From assembly GCA_021464415.1 (NCBI GenBank), contig CM038469.1:23703901-23767900 (forward strand): a DNA stretch of 64,000 bases, read 5' to 3'. The notes under the pieces are model-generated. The model worked only from the letters and a program-made list of their open reading frames with translations, was not told the origin of the DNA and did not search any database. Source of the stretch: Lonicera japonica (Eukaryota > Streptophyta > Magnoliopsida > Dipsacales > Caprifoliaceae). This document shows, in pieces, positions 1-12,299 of this stretch (position 1 is the first letter of the stretch; the number at the start of each line of letters is the position of its first letter). The translations under genes and the position numbers were made by a program.

Positions 1-1130
1 TATAACGCTGAAGGTGCCACATCTAGATTCATATGGAAGTTCCTGAGCCAAACCGCTGCCTTAGCTGCTTTTAAAGCAGCCACATATTCAGCTTTCATGG
101 CGGAGTCAACAATGCCTGACTGCTTGATACTCCTCCAACCAATGACTCCACCTCTTAGAGTAAATACATAACCTGAAGTTGACTTTCTGAAATTCTAACT
201 TCTGACTAAAAATCCTTGTCTATGTATCCAACAGGTACTAGATTGTTTGCCTGGTAAACCAACATAAAAACTTGAGTCCTATTAAGGTACTTAAGTATAT
301 GTTTTACCACAATCCAGTGTTCTTTCCCTGGATTAGACTGATATCTGCTAACCATATCAATGGTAAAGCAAATGTCTGGTCTAGTACACAATATAACATA
401 CATGAGGCTTCCCACTGCCGAAGCATAAGGAACTCCCCTTATCTTCTCTATCTCATCATGTGTCTTATGACATTAATCTTGGATAGAGTGATTCCATACC
501 TAAAAAAAAAAAAGAAACCCTTTCTTGGAATCTTGTATACTAACTCTGGCAAGAATTGTATCGACGTAAGTACTTTGGATAAGCCTAACATCCTATTTTT
601 CCAATCTCGTATAAGCTTAATACCAAGGATGTGACTGGCTTCTCATAAGCCCTTCATATCGAACTGACTTGTTAACCATACCCTCACTGAAGATAATATT
701 CACGTATCGCTTCCAATAAGTAAGATATTATCCACATACAATACCTAGAATACCACCGCGCTTCGGCTGCGCCTTTTGTACACACAAAACTCATCTGAAC
801 ATTGATCAAAACCAAAAAATTTGATTTCATGGTCAAAACAGATGTTCCAAGATCTAGACACTTGCTTAAGCCTATAAATGGGCTTCTTCAGCTTGCACAA
901 CATGTGCTCTTGGCCCTTTGCTATGAATCCTTCTGGTTGCATCATAGATGCTTTTATCAAGACTTCCATTAAGAAAATCTGTCTTGACATCCGCTTGCCA
1001 AATCTCGTAATTAAGATGAGCCACAATGGATAAGAGAATCTGAATAGACTTTGGCATGGCTACTGGCAAAAAGGTTTCATCATAATCGATCCCCTTCTTT
1101 CTGAGTGATCCCTTTTAGTAACAAGCCTTA
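1..1130 (-). pseudogene. Ty1/copia reverse transcriptase-RNase H remnant (pol 3' part)
   Basis: This is the 3' half of a copia polyprotein, read leftward and cut by the window edge. Recognisable blocks are an RT stretch near 745-960 (CKLKKPIYRLKQ... then SRSWN), the active-site region at 727-738, the late-RT block at 206-415 (GSLMYVILCTRPDICF, HWIVVKHILKYL) and RNase H near 1-170 (AEYVAA, then WLRNF). It is dead: the pieces lie in different frames, a TAG sits just before the active site, and the catalytic YVDD reads YVDN, so the second metal-binding Asp is lost. An intact element would make cDNA in cytoplasmic particles. Continuity with the integrase and gag blocks to the right is clear from order and strand. 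Confidence 0.88.
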
Positions 1131-1889
1131 ATTTAAGCCCGTCTAATCCTCTCTATCTCTTATATACCCACTTGCATCCGATAGGTTTTATCCCTTCGGG
1201 TGGTTTTATAAGATCCCAGACTTTGTTAGAGTACATGGACTCTATTTCAGATTTCATAACCCTTTGCCATTTTCTGTATCTTTATCTTGAAGTACTTCAT
1301 TGTAGTTAAAAATGGTTCGTTTCTTATTCATCAGGGACCTTGTCATAAGACTCTCCCAAGAACATAAAACGACCAAGTTAACGAACAACCCTCCCACTAC
1401 GACGAGGCACTACTTGTGTTTGTGTACATTGTGCAAATATTGAACATATTAACTCACTATCCACACGTTGTGCTGGTTCAAGAACCTATGTATTAGTGAT
1501 TTGTTCAAGATGTGCACAAGTATCGGCAATCCTCCCACTACGACTAGGTAATGGAATGTCGATATCCATTTACTGTGGTATTTCCTCTTGTACTAAAGGT
1601 ATAGACGAATTGTGCCCTGTTTTTCTTTCCTCTTATTTCCACTACAACAACATTACTTCTGGGCTTATGGTCTATGATATAATCCTCTTCTAAGAATCTG
1701 TCATTGATAACAATAACCTTAAATTCTCGAGGATTATAAAATAAACCACCATTGATTCATTTTGTACTAAAGGTATTTCCACTACAACAACATTACTTCT
1801 GGGCTTATGGTCTATGATATAATCCTCTTCTAAGAATCTGTCATTGATAACAATAACCTTAAATTCTCGAGGATTATAAAATAAACCAC
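1131..1889 (-). other. Copia integrase-RT linker with an internal 140-bp direct duplication
   Basis: This is the variable linker between integrase and RT of the copia element, full of stops. A fragment near 1330-1420 reads like the usual SGRVV...RFMFLGE linker motif. The block at 1634-1764 is repeated almost base for base at 1774-1904, with period 140. Both copies start beside the short shared string tactaaaggta, which suggests duplication by slippage or microhomology after insertion. Confidence 0.75.
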
Positions 1890-3100
1890 CATTGATTCAT
1901 TTTGGATACGTAACTAAGAAATACACTTCTATTCTTGATTCCAACAAATCTGCATTACCTTTCAGCACATGTGCTGGACTACCCCATACCCGAATATGCC
2001 GCAGACTAGGCTTACGCACAGTCCGCAATTCTATGGGTATAGTAGGTACTGACTTTGATGGTACCAAGTTCAGAATATATACAGCTATTTCTAAAGCATA
2101 TCCCCAAAAAGAATCAGGTAGGTCTGAATAACTCATCATAGATCTTACCATTTCTATAAGAGTCTTATTCCTTCTTTCTGCTACACCATCATGTTGTGGC
2201 ATCCTCGGTGCAGACAACTGGGATGCAATCCCATTCTCTAATAAGTATTCCTTGAACTATCCCAAGAGGTATTCACCACCACGATCTGATCGTAGTGACT
2301 TGATACATTTTCCTAGACACTTCTCCGTTTCTGTCTTGAATTCTTTGAATTTCTCAAAGATTTCAGACTTACGTCGCATTAAGTAAATGTATCTATACTT
2401 TAAATAATCATCTACAAATGTGATGAAATACTCAAAGCCTCCTCTAGTCTGGACATTCATGTGACCATACAAATCAGAGTGAACCAGTTTTAACTATTCT
2501 TTAGCGCTGTAGCATTTTGCCGAGAATGATCTCTTAGTCATTTTACTTTCTAAACAGGATTCACAAACTGGAAGTGCCTCCACTTCCAATGAACCTAATG
2601 GCCCATTTTCAACCAGTTTTTGAATTCTTTTTAGATTAATATGACCAAGGCGTAAGTGCTAAAAAAACATTTGGTTCATTTTGAAGGTTCCATTCTCTTA
2701 ATTGGTAAACTATTAATGCTATTCAATTCACTTAGTTGTAGTACTAATAAATCAGAATTATTAATGTAAAGATCAATCATTAATGTACCAGAACAAAAAA
2801 ACTATTTATTTTTTCTAATGATAACTGATTTATCATTAAAATAAACAAAATGTTTGTCCTCAACCAATCTAGAAATAGAAATCAAATTCCTTCTAATGGA
2901 AGATACATATAGATATTTCTCAATCATTAATATCCTATTCTGACTAGACTGAAGATAAATATATTCTACTGCAACTGTTGCCACATTCGTAGCTGCCCAT
3001 ATGTAAATTTTCTCTATTTTTAAGTTGTCTGGTTTCCTGGAACCCCTGTAAAGTATTGCAGACATGATTAATGGCTCTCGAATCTACACACTAGGTACTG
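1890..3100 (-). pseudogene. Ty1/copia protease, gag-pre-integrase and integrase remnant
   Basis: Reading leftward the order is protease, zinc-binding gag-pre-integrase segment, then integrase core. The protease active site at 3076-3084 reads D-S-R where the family has D-S-G, so it is inactive. The pre-integrase HHCC segment lies at about 2505-2660 (HLRLGHINLKRI ... CESC). Integrase core pieces are at 2257-2472 (FVDDY, then SDRGGEYL) and 1897-2217 (DGVAERRNKT, then SFWGYALE). They supply the D, D and E region motifs but are broken by stops and frameshifts. The gene order PR-IN-RT is diagnostic of the copia superfamily, as opposed to Ty3/gypsy. Confidence 0.88.
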
Positions 3101-3159
3101 GTAGATCAGACCACTAAACAAGATACAACAACAAATAGATGAAATTTACATATGTTGTT

Positions 3160-3975
3160 ATAACGGTTTAGGAAACAGGGACAATCTTTCTTCAAATGCA
3201 CTTTCTATTGACAGTGAAAATACTAGCCCATAGGCTTTTTCACTCCTCCTAGAGGTTCAGCGACTGCTGCACGCACTGCTCCTTGTGGGATTGCAGCTTA
3301 TGCATTCTTCTTCTTCCTTTCTTGCTTTTAGGCATAGAAGTTGAAGCTTTCTCAGCCACTAGAGTATTAGCCAGCTTACCAAGGAGTTCCTCAACTACTT
3401 GGATTTCTTTAAGAAGTTCCAGCAATGAATAAAGCTTATTCATGTTGTAATTCTGTCATAATCTCTTAAATGAATCCAGCAGCGACTGGAGAATGATATC
3501 GACCTGAGTTTCCCCATCGATTTCAACTCTAAAGATCTCTTAGTTCATTCAGAAGACCGATCATCTTCAAAACAAGATCTTTAACTCGGGTTCCTTCAAT
3601 AATAGTCGTGTTCATGAGGCATTTCGTCGAAACCTACCTTGTGACATGATCCTGATCCTCAAAAATATCTTTGAGGTTCAGCATTATGTCGTAGGCGGTG
3701 GCAAAAGACTAATGCTAATGTTGTAGCACATTTGACAAAAATGCTAGAATGTAAAACCACGCCATCTCATCAGTCTTTTTTCACCTCCGGCAAGCCTAGG
3801 TTTCCTCATCGGTCTCCCCCTTACAAGGTTTTGCTGGACAAGACTCAATGAGCACAAACTTATACTCTTTAATAGTAAGCACAATGTTCAAGTTCTGTTT
3901 TTAGTCAATATAATTAGGTCCAATCAATTTGTTTTAGTTGAGAATGATTAAAAGTGGATCGAAAGAGTTTGCCAT
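3160..3975 (-). pseudogene. Ty1/copia gag remnant
   Basis: The reading starts at an ATG at 3973-3975 and gives MANSFDPLLIILN followed by a stop (TAA where CAA is expected), then NKLIGPNYID and a second stop at an expected Trp. This is the conserved opening of plant copia gag. The CCHC zinc knuckle survives in part near 3175-3225 (FHC, then HLKKDC) but lacks an intact middle. Several stops look like C-to-T changes, as expected from deamination of methylated silent DNA (inference). The gag lies about 1.47 kb downstream of the primer-binding site, which is a long leader. Confidence 0.8.
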
Positions 3976-5442
3976 TTTAAAACTTGAGAATCACATACAA
4001 ATTATAATGGAAAATAATAACTTTTAACACATATTTTAAATATGGTACCCTCTGCCATTTCAAAAAGTGTTCGCCAGCAGCCTAAGACTTTGAACAATAT
4101 GCCCCGTTAGTGAGGTCGTCTATTATTCATTATTTCTTAGAAAGATGTAAACCTATTAAATTTTACTATTTAGACAATCCTTTATCCTCAAGCAATACAT
4201 ACTATCTAGACAATCTTTTATTGTCAAGTATAACATACTATCTAGAAAATCTTTTATTATCAAGTTAAATTTAAATAGCCGACTTCCTTTGGTCATACAA
4301 ATAATAGTAGAGACTCAGTTGGAGAGCATACTATTATTTATATCTAAGTGTATACCATCATTTAATTTAGTCCAATGATTCTGCAATTTATTCTTTTCGA
4401 TATGGTGGTGAGCACTAAAACCCACACAAAAAATAAATCACATCATTTAAAATTATCAGTCAGTGAAATTTGTACAATGATTCCGCAATTTATTCTTTCC
4501 GATATGGAGGTGAGCACTATAACACACACGAAGAATAAATTACATCATCTACAAACCAATGATGGAGACCGTAGGATTTTTATGTGAAAAAATTCCTCAC
4601 CCACTTAGTGTTTAAAACATTATTTTCTGAGGGTTAAGAAAATTTTATATTAAATTCTAGTCAACTAAAATACAAGGGTATGAAATATAAAAGATATGTG
4701 CAATAAAATTATCTTGCTGCTTTTTAAAAAAAAACTTATATTTTTCAATTACGCAAATTTATATTTATATACCCTTTTTTAATTTGACAAGAACTAAATA
4801 TAAAATAAAAGGTGATCTAGGTATGGTCATGTATCCATGTTATCCAAAATTATAAGGAAACCTAATAATTAAACACATATGACCAACACACAATCACACA
4901 AGCATTAAACCATTCAATAATAAGAATAATTAAATCCCTGCTATTATGGTCCAAGCTTCATCATCCCTAGTCTGTTGAAAAACCTGTCACAACCTACGTC
5001 GCCACTTCACTGACTATGTCGGGAATCAACCTTGGTGGAAACGCCTTCTTCAACGTTCTTCGTTAAAGAAACTGCAATCTTAGATACAAAGGTCCTATGC
5101 CTCCATTTAAGGAGTTCACACATAAACTATTATATCTAAACTGTAAATAAAATTACATAGATCCTATGCCTCCTTTTAAGGAGTTCACAAATCTGATCTA
5201 AATTTAATTTACAACCATGAATAAAACCCAAATCATCATGCACATTAAAATTAACCACGAATAAAAATATCGTGGGATCCAATCACATAAAACATAATTA
5301 TGTGACCATAATAGCGGGACAAGAACACTGCAAAACAAGGGTTAGCGAGTTCTATGCTCTATCCAACAACAATATGCATAAATAGATTTAACTGGACAAC
5401 ATGGGTAGTTTAATCCGTACGCAGTATCAAAGAAAACCAATC
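3976..5442 (-). repeat. Copia 5' leader with three families of short tandem repeats
   Basis: This is untranslated leader between the primer-binding site and gag. It holds three visible repeat sets. Three copies of an about 36-bp unit lie at about 4166-4290 (actatctagacaatcttttat core). Two copies of an about 105-bp unit lie at 4371-4448 and 4477-4553 (gcaatttattctttycgatatgg core). Two copies of an about 70-bp unit lie at about 5091-5130 and 5160-5200 (atcctatgcctcc, then aaggagttcaca). No credible coding sequence is present. Confidence 0.6.
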
Positions 5443-5454
5443 CCTCTGATACCA
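5443..5454 (-). promoter_or_regulatory. Primer-binding site, initiator tRNA-Met type
   Basis: On the - strand this reads TGGTATCAGAGG, the standard plant copia PBS complementary to the 3' end of initiator tRNA-Met. It lies two bases inside the LTR end (...TCTCCATCA), which fixes the LTR boundary at 5457. Confidence 0.85.
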
Positions 5455-5456
5455 AT

Positions 5457-6928
5457 TGATGGAGACATAAATACAGGATCGTTTAATATTGCGTATAGAT
5501 TGAACAAAAAAAACTTTTGCTAAAACCCTATAAGAATAAAGAGATTTCACCTTTGTGGATCATGTAGAGGATCCATATGAGGAGACTAGGGTTTGAAAGT
5601 ATCAGATTACAATTTGGTCAGATTTTTTTTAATTCTCGCTGGGCTGCCAAAATTGATTGTTTTTGCCATCGAAACGACCTCTGATCGTCCTGATTTTATG
5701 CACAAAAAAGTAACTTTGCGTTCCGAATGACATATCCAAAAATCAACCCGATCCAACGGTGCGATCAAAAGTTACGATTAATTTACGACTGCTGTGCCGA
5801 AAACCTAAAGATCTTCTATCGTATTCCTTTCGCCATCAAATCTTGCACCAAGTGTGGGCTACGGTATCACTAAGATTTTTTGCTCTCTCAATAGAACAAA
5901 CCCTAACTCATAACAATTATTGTTATCTTGAGAAGAGATAAGGCCAGAGTATATATAAGGCTACGATAGGGACCTTAAGGAGAAATAAGTATTTGGACTT
6001 CCTATGGAAAGTTGGAATCCTAATTCCACTATGAATTAGTTCTTTCCATAAATTATAATTCACACCACTAAAGAATTATAATTGCACTCCCGTCCTTATC
6101 TCAAAATTATATTTCAAGCTCCTTATTATTAAATACTTATTATTCTCCCCACGTTAAGATTACAGATAACCATCATTTAAATTAAATTACTGACAACTAT
6201 ATTTAAATGACTTCTTAATCCTTGAGCCTACCACTTAACTTATTTGACATGTCGGATTAACATAATCCACCTGCAAGGTTTGATATGATCAAAACTTATA
6301 AGCTTCTCAAGGGGCTATCATCAATCCCTATACCGGGACGTGGATTCCGTCAATAATTAATATTCATCATATATATAGTATTGTCATCCAATTCACAAAG
6401 ATTATTGATCCATAAATGAATCTCACTTTTAATGAGTCAAAACAACAAACACTACATATATATGTCTATTAATTATTTCAAGATTAAGAGCATAAGTAAT
6501 CATAATAACCATGGGATTTTAAATTGTTTTATATAGTCAGTATAAAAACAATTAACCCAAAGTGGTCCTATTCAATACAAGCAAAGTGTACTAGCACAAC
6601 GAGTTAAAACAATACCGTTTCCTGTAGTTAAGATAAACTACTAAAACTTGTGCTACAATCCTACCGATGGGTGTCCAATTCCATCTAAGACTGTGAACCA
6701 TTAAACTTAAATTCCACAAGAACCGATGATAAGATCTTCTGTGTGTAAGCTATACTCTACACGCTAAATCATCTACTATATGGAATAAAAGACACACATG
6801 CACAATATTTAAATAAATAATACAATGCAACCATTGCCCATACAGATTCTCATTAAAATAGCAAAACCAAGTTTATAACATATCCAAACCAACAAGAAAA
6901 TTATGGCTTTTAGTATATCACTCTAACA
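5457..6928 (-). repeat. 5' LTR of the - strand copia element
   Basis: Read on the - strand the LTR runs from TGTTAGAGTGATATAC at 6928 to GTCTCCATCA at 5457, giving TG...CA ends and about 1.47 kb. The right boundary is inferred from the TGTTAGAG start. The next five bases (ccaca, 6929-6933) would be the target duplication, but the partner LTR is outside the window and cannot be compared. It carries a gatccaacggt motif at about 5750-5761 that recurs in the unrelated LTRs at 47259-56272. Confidence 0.7.
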
Positions 6929-6933
6929 CCACA

Positions 6934-8170
6934 GGCACTAGTTGGAGGGGAGCTACAGTCAGAACGCTATCCCTAGGGGAATCAGCTCGAGCCTCTTCCT
7001 GGTCTCCTCCTTATGAAGTGCCACCTCTAGCCCTAGCTCTCTCGATGGCCGCAGGACTTCCGGGGCCTTGATCACCACCACCCTCTTGAGCGGCCTTTGA
7101 GGCCTTCAGCCTTGGGTCATTGCGCTCTGAAGGTAATAGCACGTCCAAGGATGGGAGATCCTCCATCATGAGAATGTGGGGAATGTTGGTGGGATTAGGT
7201 CCCATTACGTACCTCCAGAGCATCCTAGGAGCTATGATGTCGGCATAATGCTTCAAGAAAAAGTCTTTGGTATCTTCAATCCAGGACGACTTTACTAGCT
7301 TAGACTTCTTCTCTTTAATTGTGAAAGAAAAATGGGAAGAAGAGGTTAAACTTCGTGATATATAAAAAAAATGAAATGACAAATAGCACAAAAAAGCAGT
7401 AGAGAACTTACTGATAAGGTCTGGTTCCAAAAACCAGCGCTTGAGGTCGTGGATGCTAGGGGTACCTCGAGTCATGTTCCCAGTCCTCCCCTGAGATAAG
7501 GAATAATCTTTTCTTCCAGTTTGGGATGCTCTTGGGGAGGCCGTAGATAATTTTCAAAACCCTAGCCTTGAAGGGAAATTAAAGACGCCTTTGTTCTTCC
7601 CGCCACTATCTTTGGGCTAGAAGAGAGTGATGAACTCCTTAATTGCTATGTCGTGGCTTCTTGCAGAGATAGCCCTGAAGATCAGTACTAATCCTATTAA
7701 ACAGGACCAGATGTTATGGCTGACTTACGCTGGAGCGAGGTCCATGGTGACTAGCAACTCCATCACGTGGTCGTCCATGGGGAACCGCAGCCCGTGCTCG
7801 AATAAGGCTTCATAGAAGTAAACCTCCCCAGGCCTATAGTAATAAGCCCTCTTCTCTTCGCTTAGAGCCCTAATTCTGACTGAGTCAGGGATTTGGTACC
7901 TCCTCCTAAAAATTGGAATATCAGGGGCGGAGAAGGTCAACGGTATACAGAAGACAGCTAGGGAGCTAAGGTACTCTATATACTTCTTGATGTCTGTTAT
8001 ATTGTCCGACACATCAGGAAGAAGGAAGATGCGAGCCAACTCCCCCTCGCTGTCCAAAATCTTAATTGACCTCACTTTAGCAAGAGGGTTAGGGACATTC
8101 CCCACGGAGGAACCTTGCTCTATGTTAGGGGGTGATCTTTTGGCTCTAGTTTTGGTTGGTGAATTGCTCC
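6934..8170 (-). pseudogene. Gypsy-type gag-like ORF ('putative gypsy type transposon' family), broken
   Basis: The - strand open stretch at 7725-8105 contains FRRRYQIPDSVRIRA, then a PGEVYFYEALFEHGLRFP block and a run ending LLVTMDLAPA. This is the hallmark N-terminal block of plant Ty3/gypsy proteins catalogued as 'putative gypsy type transposon' (PF04195-like). The frame continues past a stop near 7720 with degraded sequence, and the 7011-7475 stretch carries the downstream part. No in-frame ATG is visible; the block is open back to a stop near 8180. No RT or integrase is attached. The copia LTR abuts its left side, which suggests the copia element inserted into this older gypsy sequence. 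Confidence 0.65.
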
Positions 8171-8941
8171 ATGAGTAATGCTAGAGAATGAAGAGGGGAG
8201 GACGGTGCGAAATGAGGAATAAGCTTAATGAAATCCTCCAAGGGAACACTCGAAAACCTCCTAGCGGAATTTTTTAAAGGAGTTCTGTAAGCCGGATTAA
8301 CAGAGAACGAAGTGGTTCAAGGTTTCTAAGCTCTAAGGCGCCTAGGGTTTAAGAGGAAAAGAAAGGTGAAAAGTAAAATTTTCCTAAGGCAAGAGGGTTA
8401 ATATAAGGTGTGTAGAAGAAGTTAAGTGTCTATTTAAAGCCTTCACTGTCCACTCACAGACCCACTACCACACGTTTGCACGTTTTTCAAAGAATAGGGA
8501 GCGACCACATACGATCTCGTTGAAGGGTAACGGTCATGCCGAAGAGTTCGAGGTACTAACAACAAATCGTAGAATCAAGTCGAAGACTTCAATGTTCGAA
8601 CTTTTCATCAAAGCTGGTGGAAATGCCGAATTCGACCTCCTCAGAGAGCTCAAAATTCCCCGAAGGGTCAAACTAAAGTTTTATCATCATCAATCAGCTC
8701 ATCCGAGCTAAATGGAAAGAATAGGGACAATTGATGGTGCAAATTAGAAACCTAATTCACCCCGCCAGCCTCTAGCTGACACGTGGCCGTAGATAATTTT
8801 TGAAACCCTATCCTTGTGGCCGTCCACGTCAGCAACTAGACCTATCACAATAAGAAGAGCTTGTGGGAGCTTTGTTCAAGTACCACGGGGAGATCAGAAT
8901 TCTTTAGGGTTTGGTATCTGATCCAAGAATTGATTTTGCAC
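8171..8941. other. Leader-like non-coding sequence upstream of the gypsy-type ORF
   Basis: No gene is visible. A string at 8787-8817 (ccgtagataatttttgaaacc) nearly repeats 7541-7570 from the gypsy-type ORF, so the stretch may be a rearranged piece of the same element. The 8520-8711 open frame has no recognisable domain and is treated as chance. Confidence 0.4.
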
Positions 8942-11555
8942 TGATAACGCCTCAAAAGAGCAAGTTGACACACCCAAGTGTAAGTGGTTAAATTATAGTA
9001 TACTTGAAAAAGTCCAAGATCGAACCACAGGGAAGACAAGGAATATATTTTTCTACCTATCTCTCTCATAGGGAAGAAGGAAAAAGAAAAGAAAAGATGA
9101 TAGAATTGGGGAATAAGGAATGAAAATGAAACTAAATTGAAACTACTAATTAACTAAACTAAAACTGAAGGAAAATATAATCCTTGGGTGCAAAAGTAAA
9201 AGGAATCCACAAGCACAAGTTATCTACCTAAAGGGCTTCCTAAATGCACTAAGGGAACATGCAATTAAACTAAAAATAAATAAAATAACACACTAACTAA
9301 ACAAATTAGAATATTAAATAAACTTAAAACGATGGTAAACAAACGTCAGGGGTATCCATAGTCAGGGAGTACGAAAATAGTCCAATCGAGTAATCTAAAT
9401 CTAAGTTTAAATAAGATTAACTTTTCTCTAAGATTCAGTTCCTAGACTCTCCAACCATCTAATTATATTGCTGCTACAAGTATATGATAGCCCATGCATG
9501 ACAAAGACTATATAAACTCTCTTTGAGCAATAGAATTCGATAGTGAAGCTTTTGACTTTGAAAACGTGTAATTTAAAACCTACTACTGCTAGTTCGTGAT
9601 AAAAACAATTCAAGTTAATTAAAATTATCAAAAACCAGTAGCCTAACACTCCTATAAGATTTGAATAGGTTTGAACGTGATTCAAAGCAAATCCGTCTTA
9701 AAAAGAATGCCGAAAGTCAAAACATGCACTTTTTCGGCACTTATGAGAATAAATACCAAAACAGTACCAAATCAGTCAATTTACTTAAAAAACTAACCCA
9801 ATTAATTAGAGGATAAATATCGTCCTCAAATCAACCATGTTAGGATTTTGGTGCAAAAATCCGTGAATCAACGTTTTTACGGTTTTTAATCAAATGGAAC
9901 TTTTGAGCAAACTTATGAAAACATGTTTTTAAAGTATAAAAAGATAAGAAAATACTTATACATTCAGTAGGTGATCTATAACCAATGGAAAAATCATATT
10001 CAAACCTAGATTGGATTACATTCAAAGATTAATTACGCGTCTTTCACTACGAACCCCTAACAAAGGATTTAGCTAGACATAGTCAAAGAAAACATGAAAA
10101 TAAGCTTAAAAATCATGAAAAATGTTAATCACATACCTAATAATGTATAAAATCATATTTAAAAACTTTTGGCTTTGGAATTTCGCAATTCCGATTTAAA
10201 ACGAAGATTTTATGGCCAAAACAGTAAACACACGCAAAACTGTCAAAAGTTAAGAAAAATCGAATTAAACCCTAAAAATTATGAAAAATAAGATTACTAA
10301 TGATGAACAATGAATCACACATGAATATCATGGAAAAACGGTAAACTATTTAAATATAAAATAAGAATCAAGCATAAATCGACGAAAACCCGAAAAACCA
10401 ACAAAACACACCTATAAACCTAGAACCTGCCCCAAAAACGAGAGTTTAAGTTTGATTCTAGATATATATATATATATATATATATATGATCTCAAACAAC
10501 TAATCTATGAATAGCAAAGCAAACGAATAATTAAAAGCAATTAAATTGAAAGAAAATAGAAAACTAGAGTTTACCCGATAAACGATTAAGACTTGCATTG
10601 AACGATGAATTAATGTTGATTACACTAATGTTATAGCCTCAAAATATCATAAATAAACTAACCTAACAATTTCTTTAAAGAATTAAAGAAGAAAACACTC
10701 AAAGTTCGATCTTTAGATGCAGCGCAAAAGCTCCTAAGAAAGTCATGGTGCTCTCAACCTCTCTGTTAATCGATTCTAAATTATTGCGTAACCTAGAATA
10801 TGAGATATATAACTCTTTATATAGTACAAAAGTGTCTCTAGTTGTGGCTTGAATAATCCTTGAAGAAATGGGCCGAAAAGAGCTAAAAACCGAAAATGGG
10901 GCAAAAAATAGGGTAGGGATCAATCCTTATGTATTTTTTTTCTTTTTCTTTTGGATGCTTCTTCTTTTGCTCATAAATTTTTACTCCAAACTCCGCTTGA
11001 AGCACCGGTTTCGCTTACGCATAGGTAATTTAAAGATCTACAACTTATATTTCTGGAAATTTCTTCAAATTCCCAATGGATAAAAAGTTTGATTAGCTAC
11101 AACTTCGGACTTTTTACAGTAGTTCTCGGTTTTGCTCAAAAACTTTTGAAATTGATTCAATTGAGATTTTTCTCTTAGAATTACTCTTGGACACTTGCAG
11201 TCACTTCATTCATGCTTGAGGACTTGCTATTCTCTTCTTGCTAGTATTTTGGGAGTAGTTTACAGAGTTTTCCTCTCCTCGAGCCTCATAATGGATATTG
11301 ACTTCTTCTTTGGGCCTTCTTCTTGCACTTTTCCGCATTCAACCTTCTTTCTTGCATCCAATTTTAGTTGATTAACCACTTTAGGCCTACAAAATGGCTT
11401 AGTAACACAGAAATACAATGCAGTGCTTTCTTTTCATGCTTAAACTAAATTTACATGCAATTTTCGGTTTTAGATAGTAATTAGAAACTAATTGAGCCTT
11501 ATTTAATGGATTATAAATGAAATTTCTGGGCTCAATCACGCATGTCAATAACGGA
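8942..11555. repeat. Non-coding dispersed-repeat-like segment beginning TGATAACGCC
   Basis: The stretch starts TGATAACGCC, then has a phrase like 'atcgaaccacaggga', and is followed by long AT-rich sequence without coding potential. This layout resembles non-autonomous plant repeats recognised from general experience; the family name is unknown to me. It includes an (AT)n tract at 10463-10487. The right end near 11550 is a guess. No flanking duplication was confirmed. Confidence 0.35.
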
Positions 11556-12290
11556 GCTTGGATGAGCTAAGCTCTTTCAACGAGCTTTGGAGCTCTCTCG
11601 CCTAACCACTTGCCATAGTGGTTAACAGACGCATGGGCGATTGCTACCAACTCCGTCAGACACCGCAGAACCTCCCTCAACTGCATTAAATGCATACTAA
11701 CTACATTTAATGCACCAGAATTCATGGAGAAGCAAGGTCAAAATTGATGATGATCAAGGCATGGCTTCAGACCTGCTTTGGGAACTCCCCAACACGTTTC
11801 CTCTTAATCAAATATATAGAAGAAGCATTTACTTCTCTGAACAACATAATTCAACCTAATAACAACCAAGAATGAAAGAGAATCCAGCATTCAAGTAGCC
11901 AATAGTGAGCAATCATAACAGTTTGTGAGATATAGAGCTATAGAACACCTGGTAGAGCTCATAATATAGGGAATTCAGAACTCGTGTAGCTCAAAGAGTA
12001 TACTCCTATTGTAATATGGTGAGGATAAAATAGCTAGAGAGATTTTATGAGTTTATAACAGCTGCTCGATTATTTTAATACAAAGCAAACCAAGCTCCTA
12101 ACTCTATTCCACAAGGGAGGACTAACCCATAGTTTTATATGAGGCTAACCTCATCTATACATCTTTGACTCTTACTTTACTGCATTTATTACCTTAATCA
12201 TTTGAACTAATCATTTGACTTTCTGGTCTAAACTACCTTTCTAGTTTTACGCACCAATAATTATTATTTACGTGCCGTAGACACAGGCAT
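11556..12290 (+). repeat. LTR-like promoter-bearing sequence
   Basis: No ORF is seen. The sequence resembles the U3/R region of a gypsy LTR: aatcaaatatatagaagaagcatt at about 11798-11822 looks like a TATA region, followed by a leader with many short stops. Boundaries and partner LTR were not found. Confidence 0.3.
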
Positions 12291-12299
12291 TACTAGTAT

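Noticed and set aside
4375..4587. 70-codon open frame in the copia leader
   Set aside because: It is two translated copies of the about 105-bp leader repeat.
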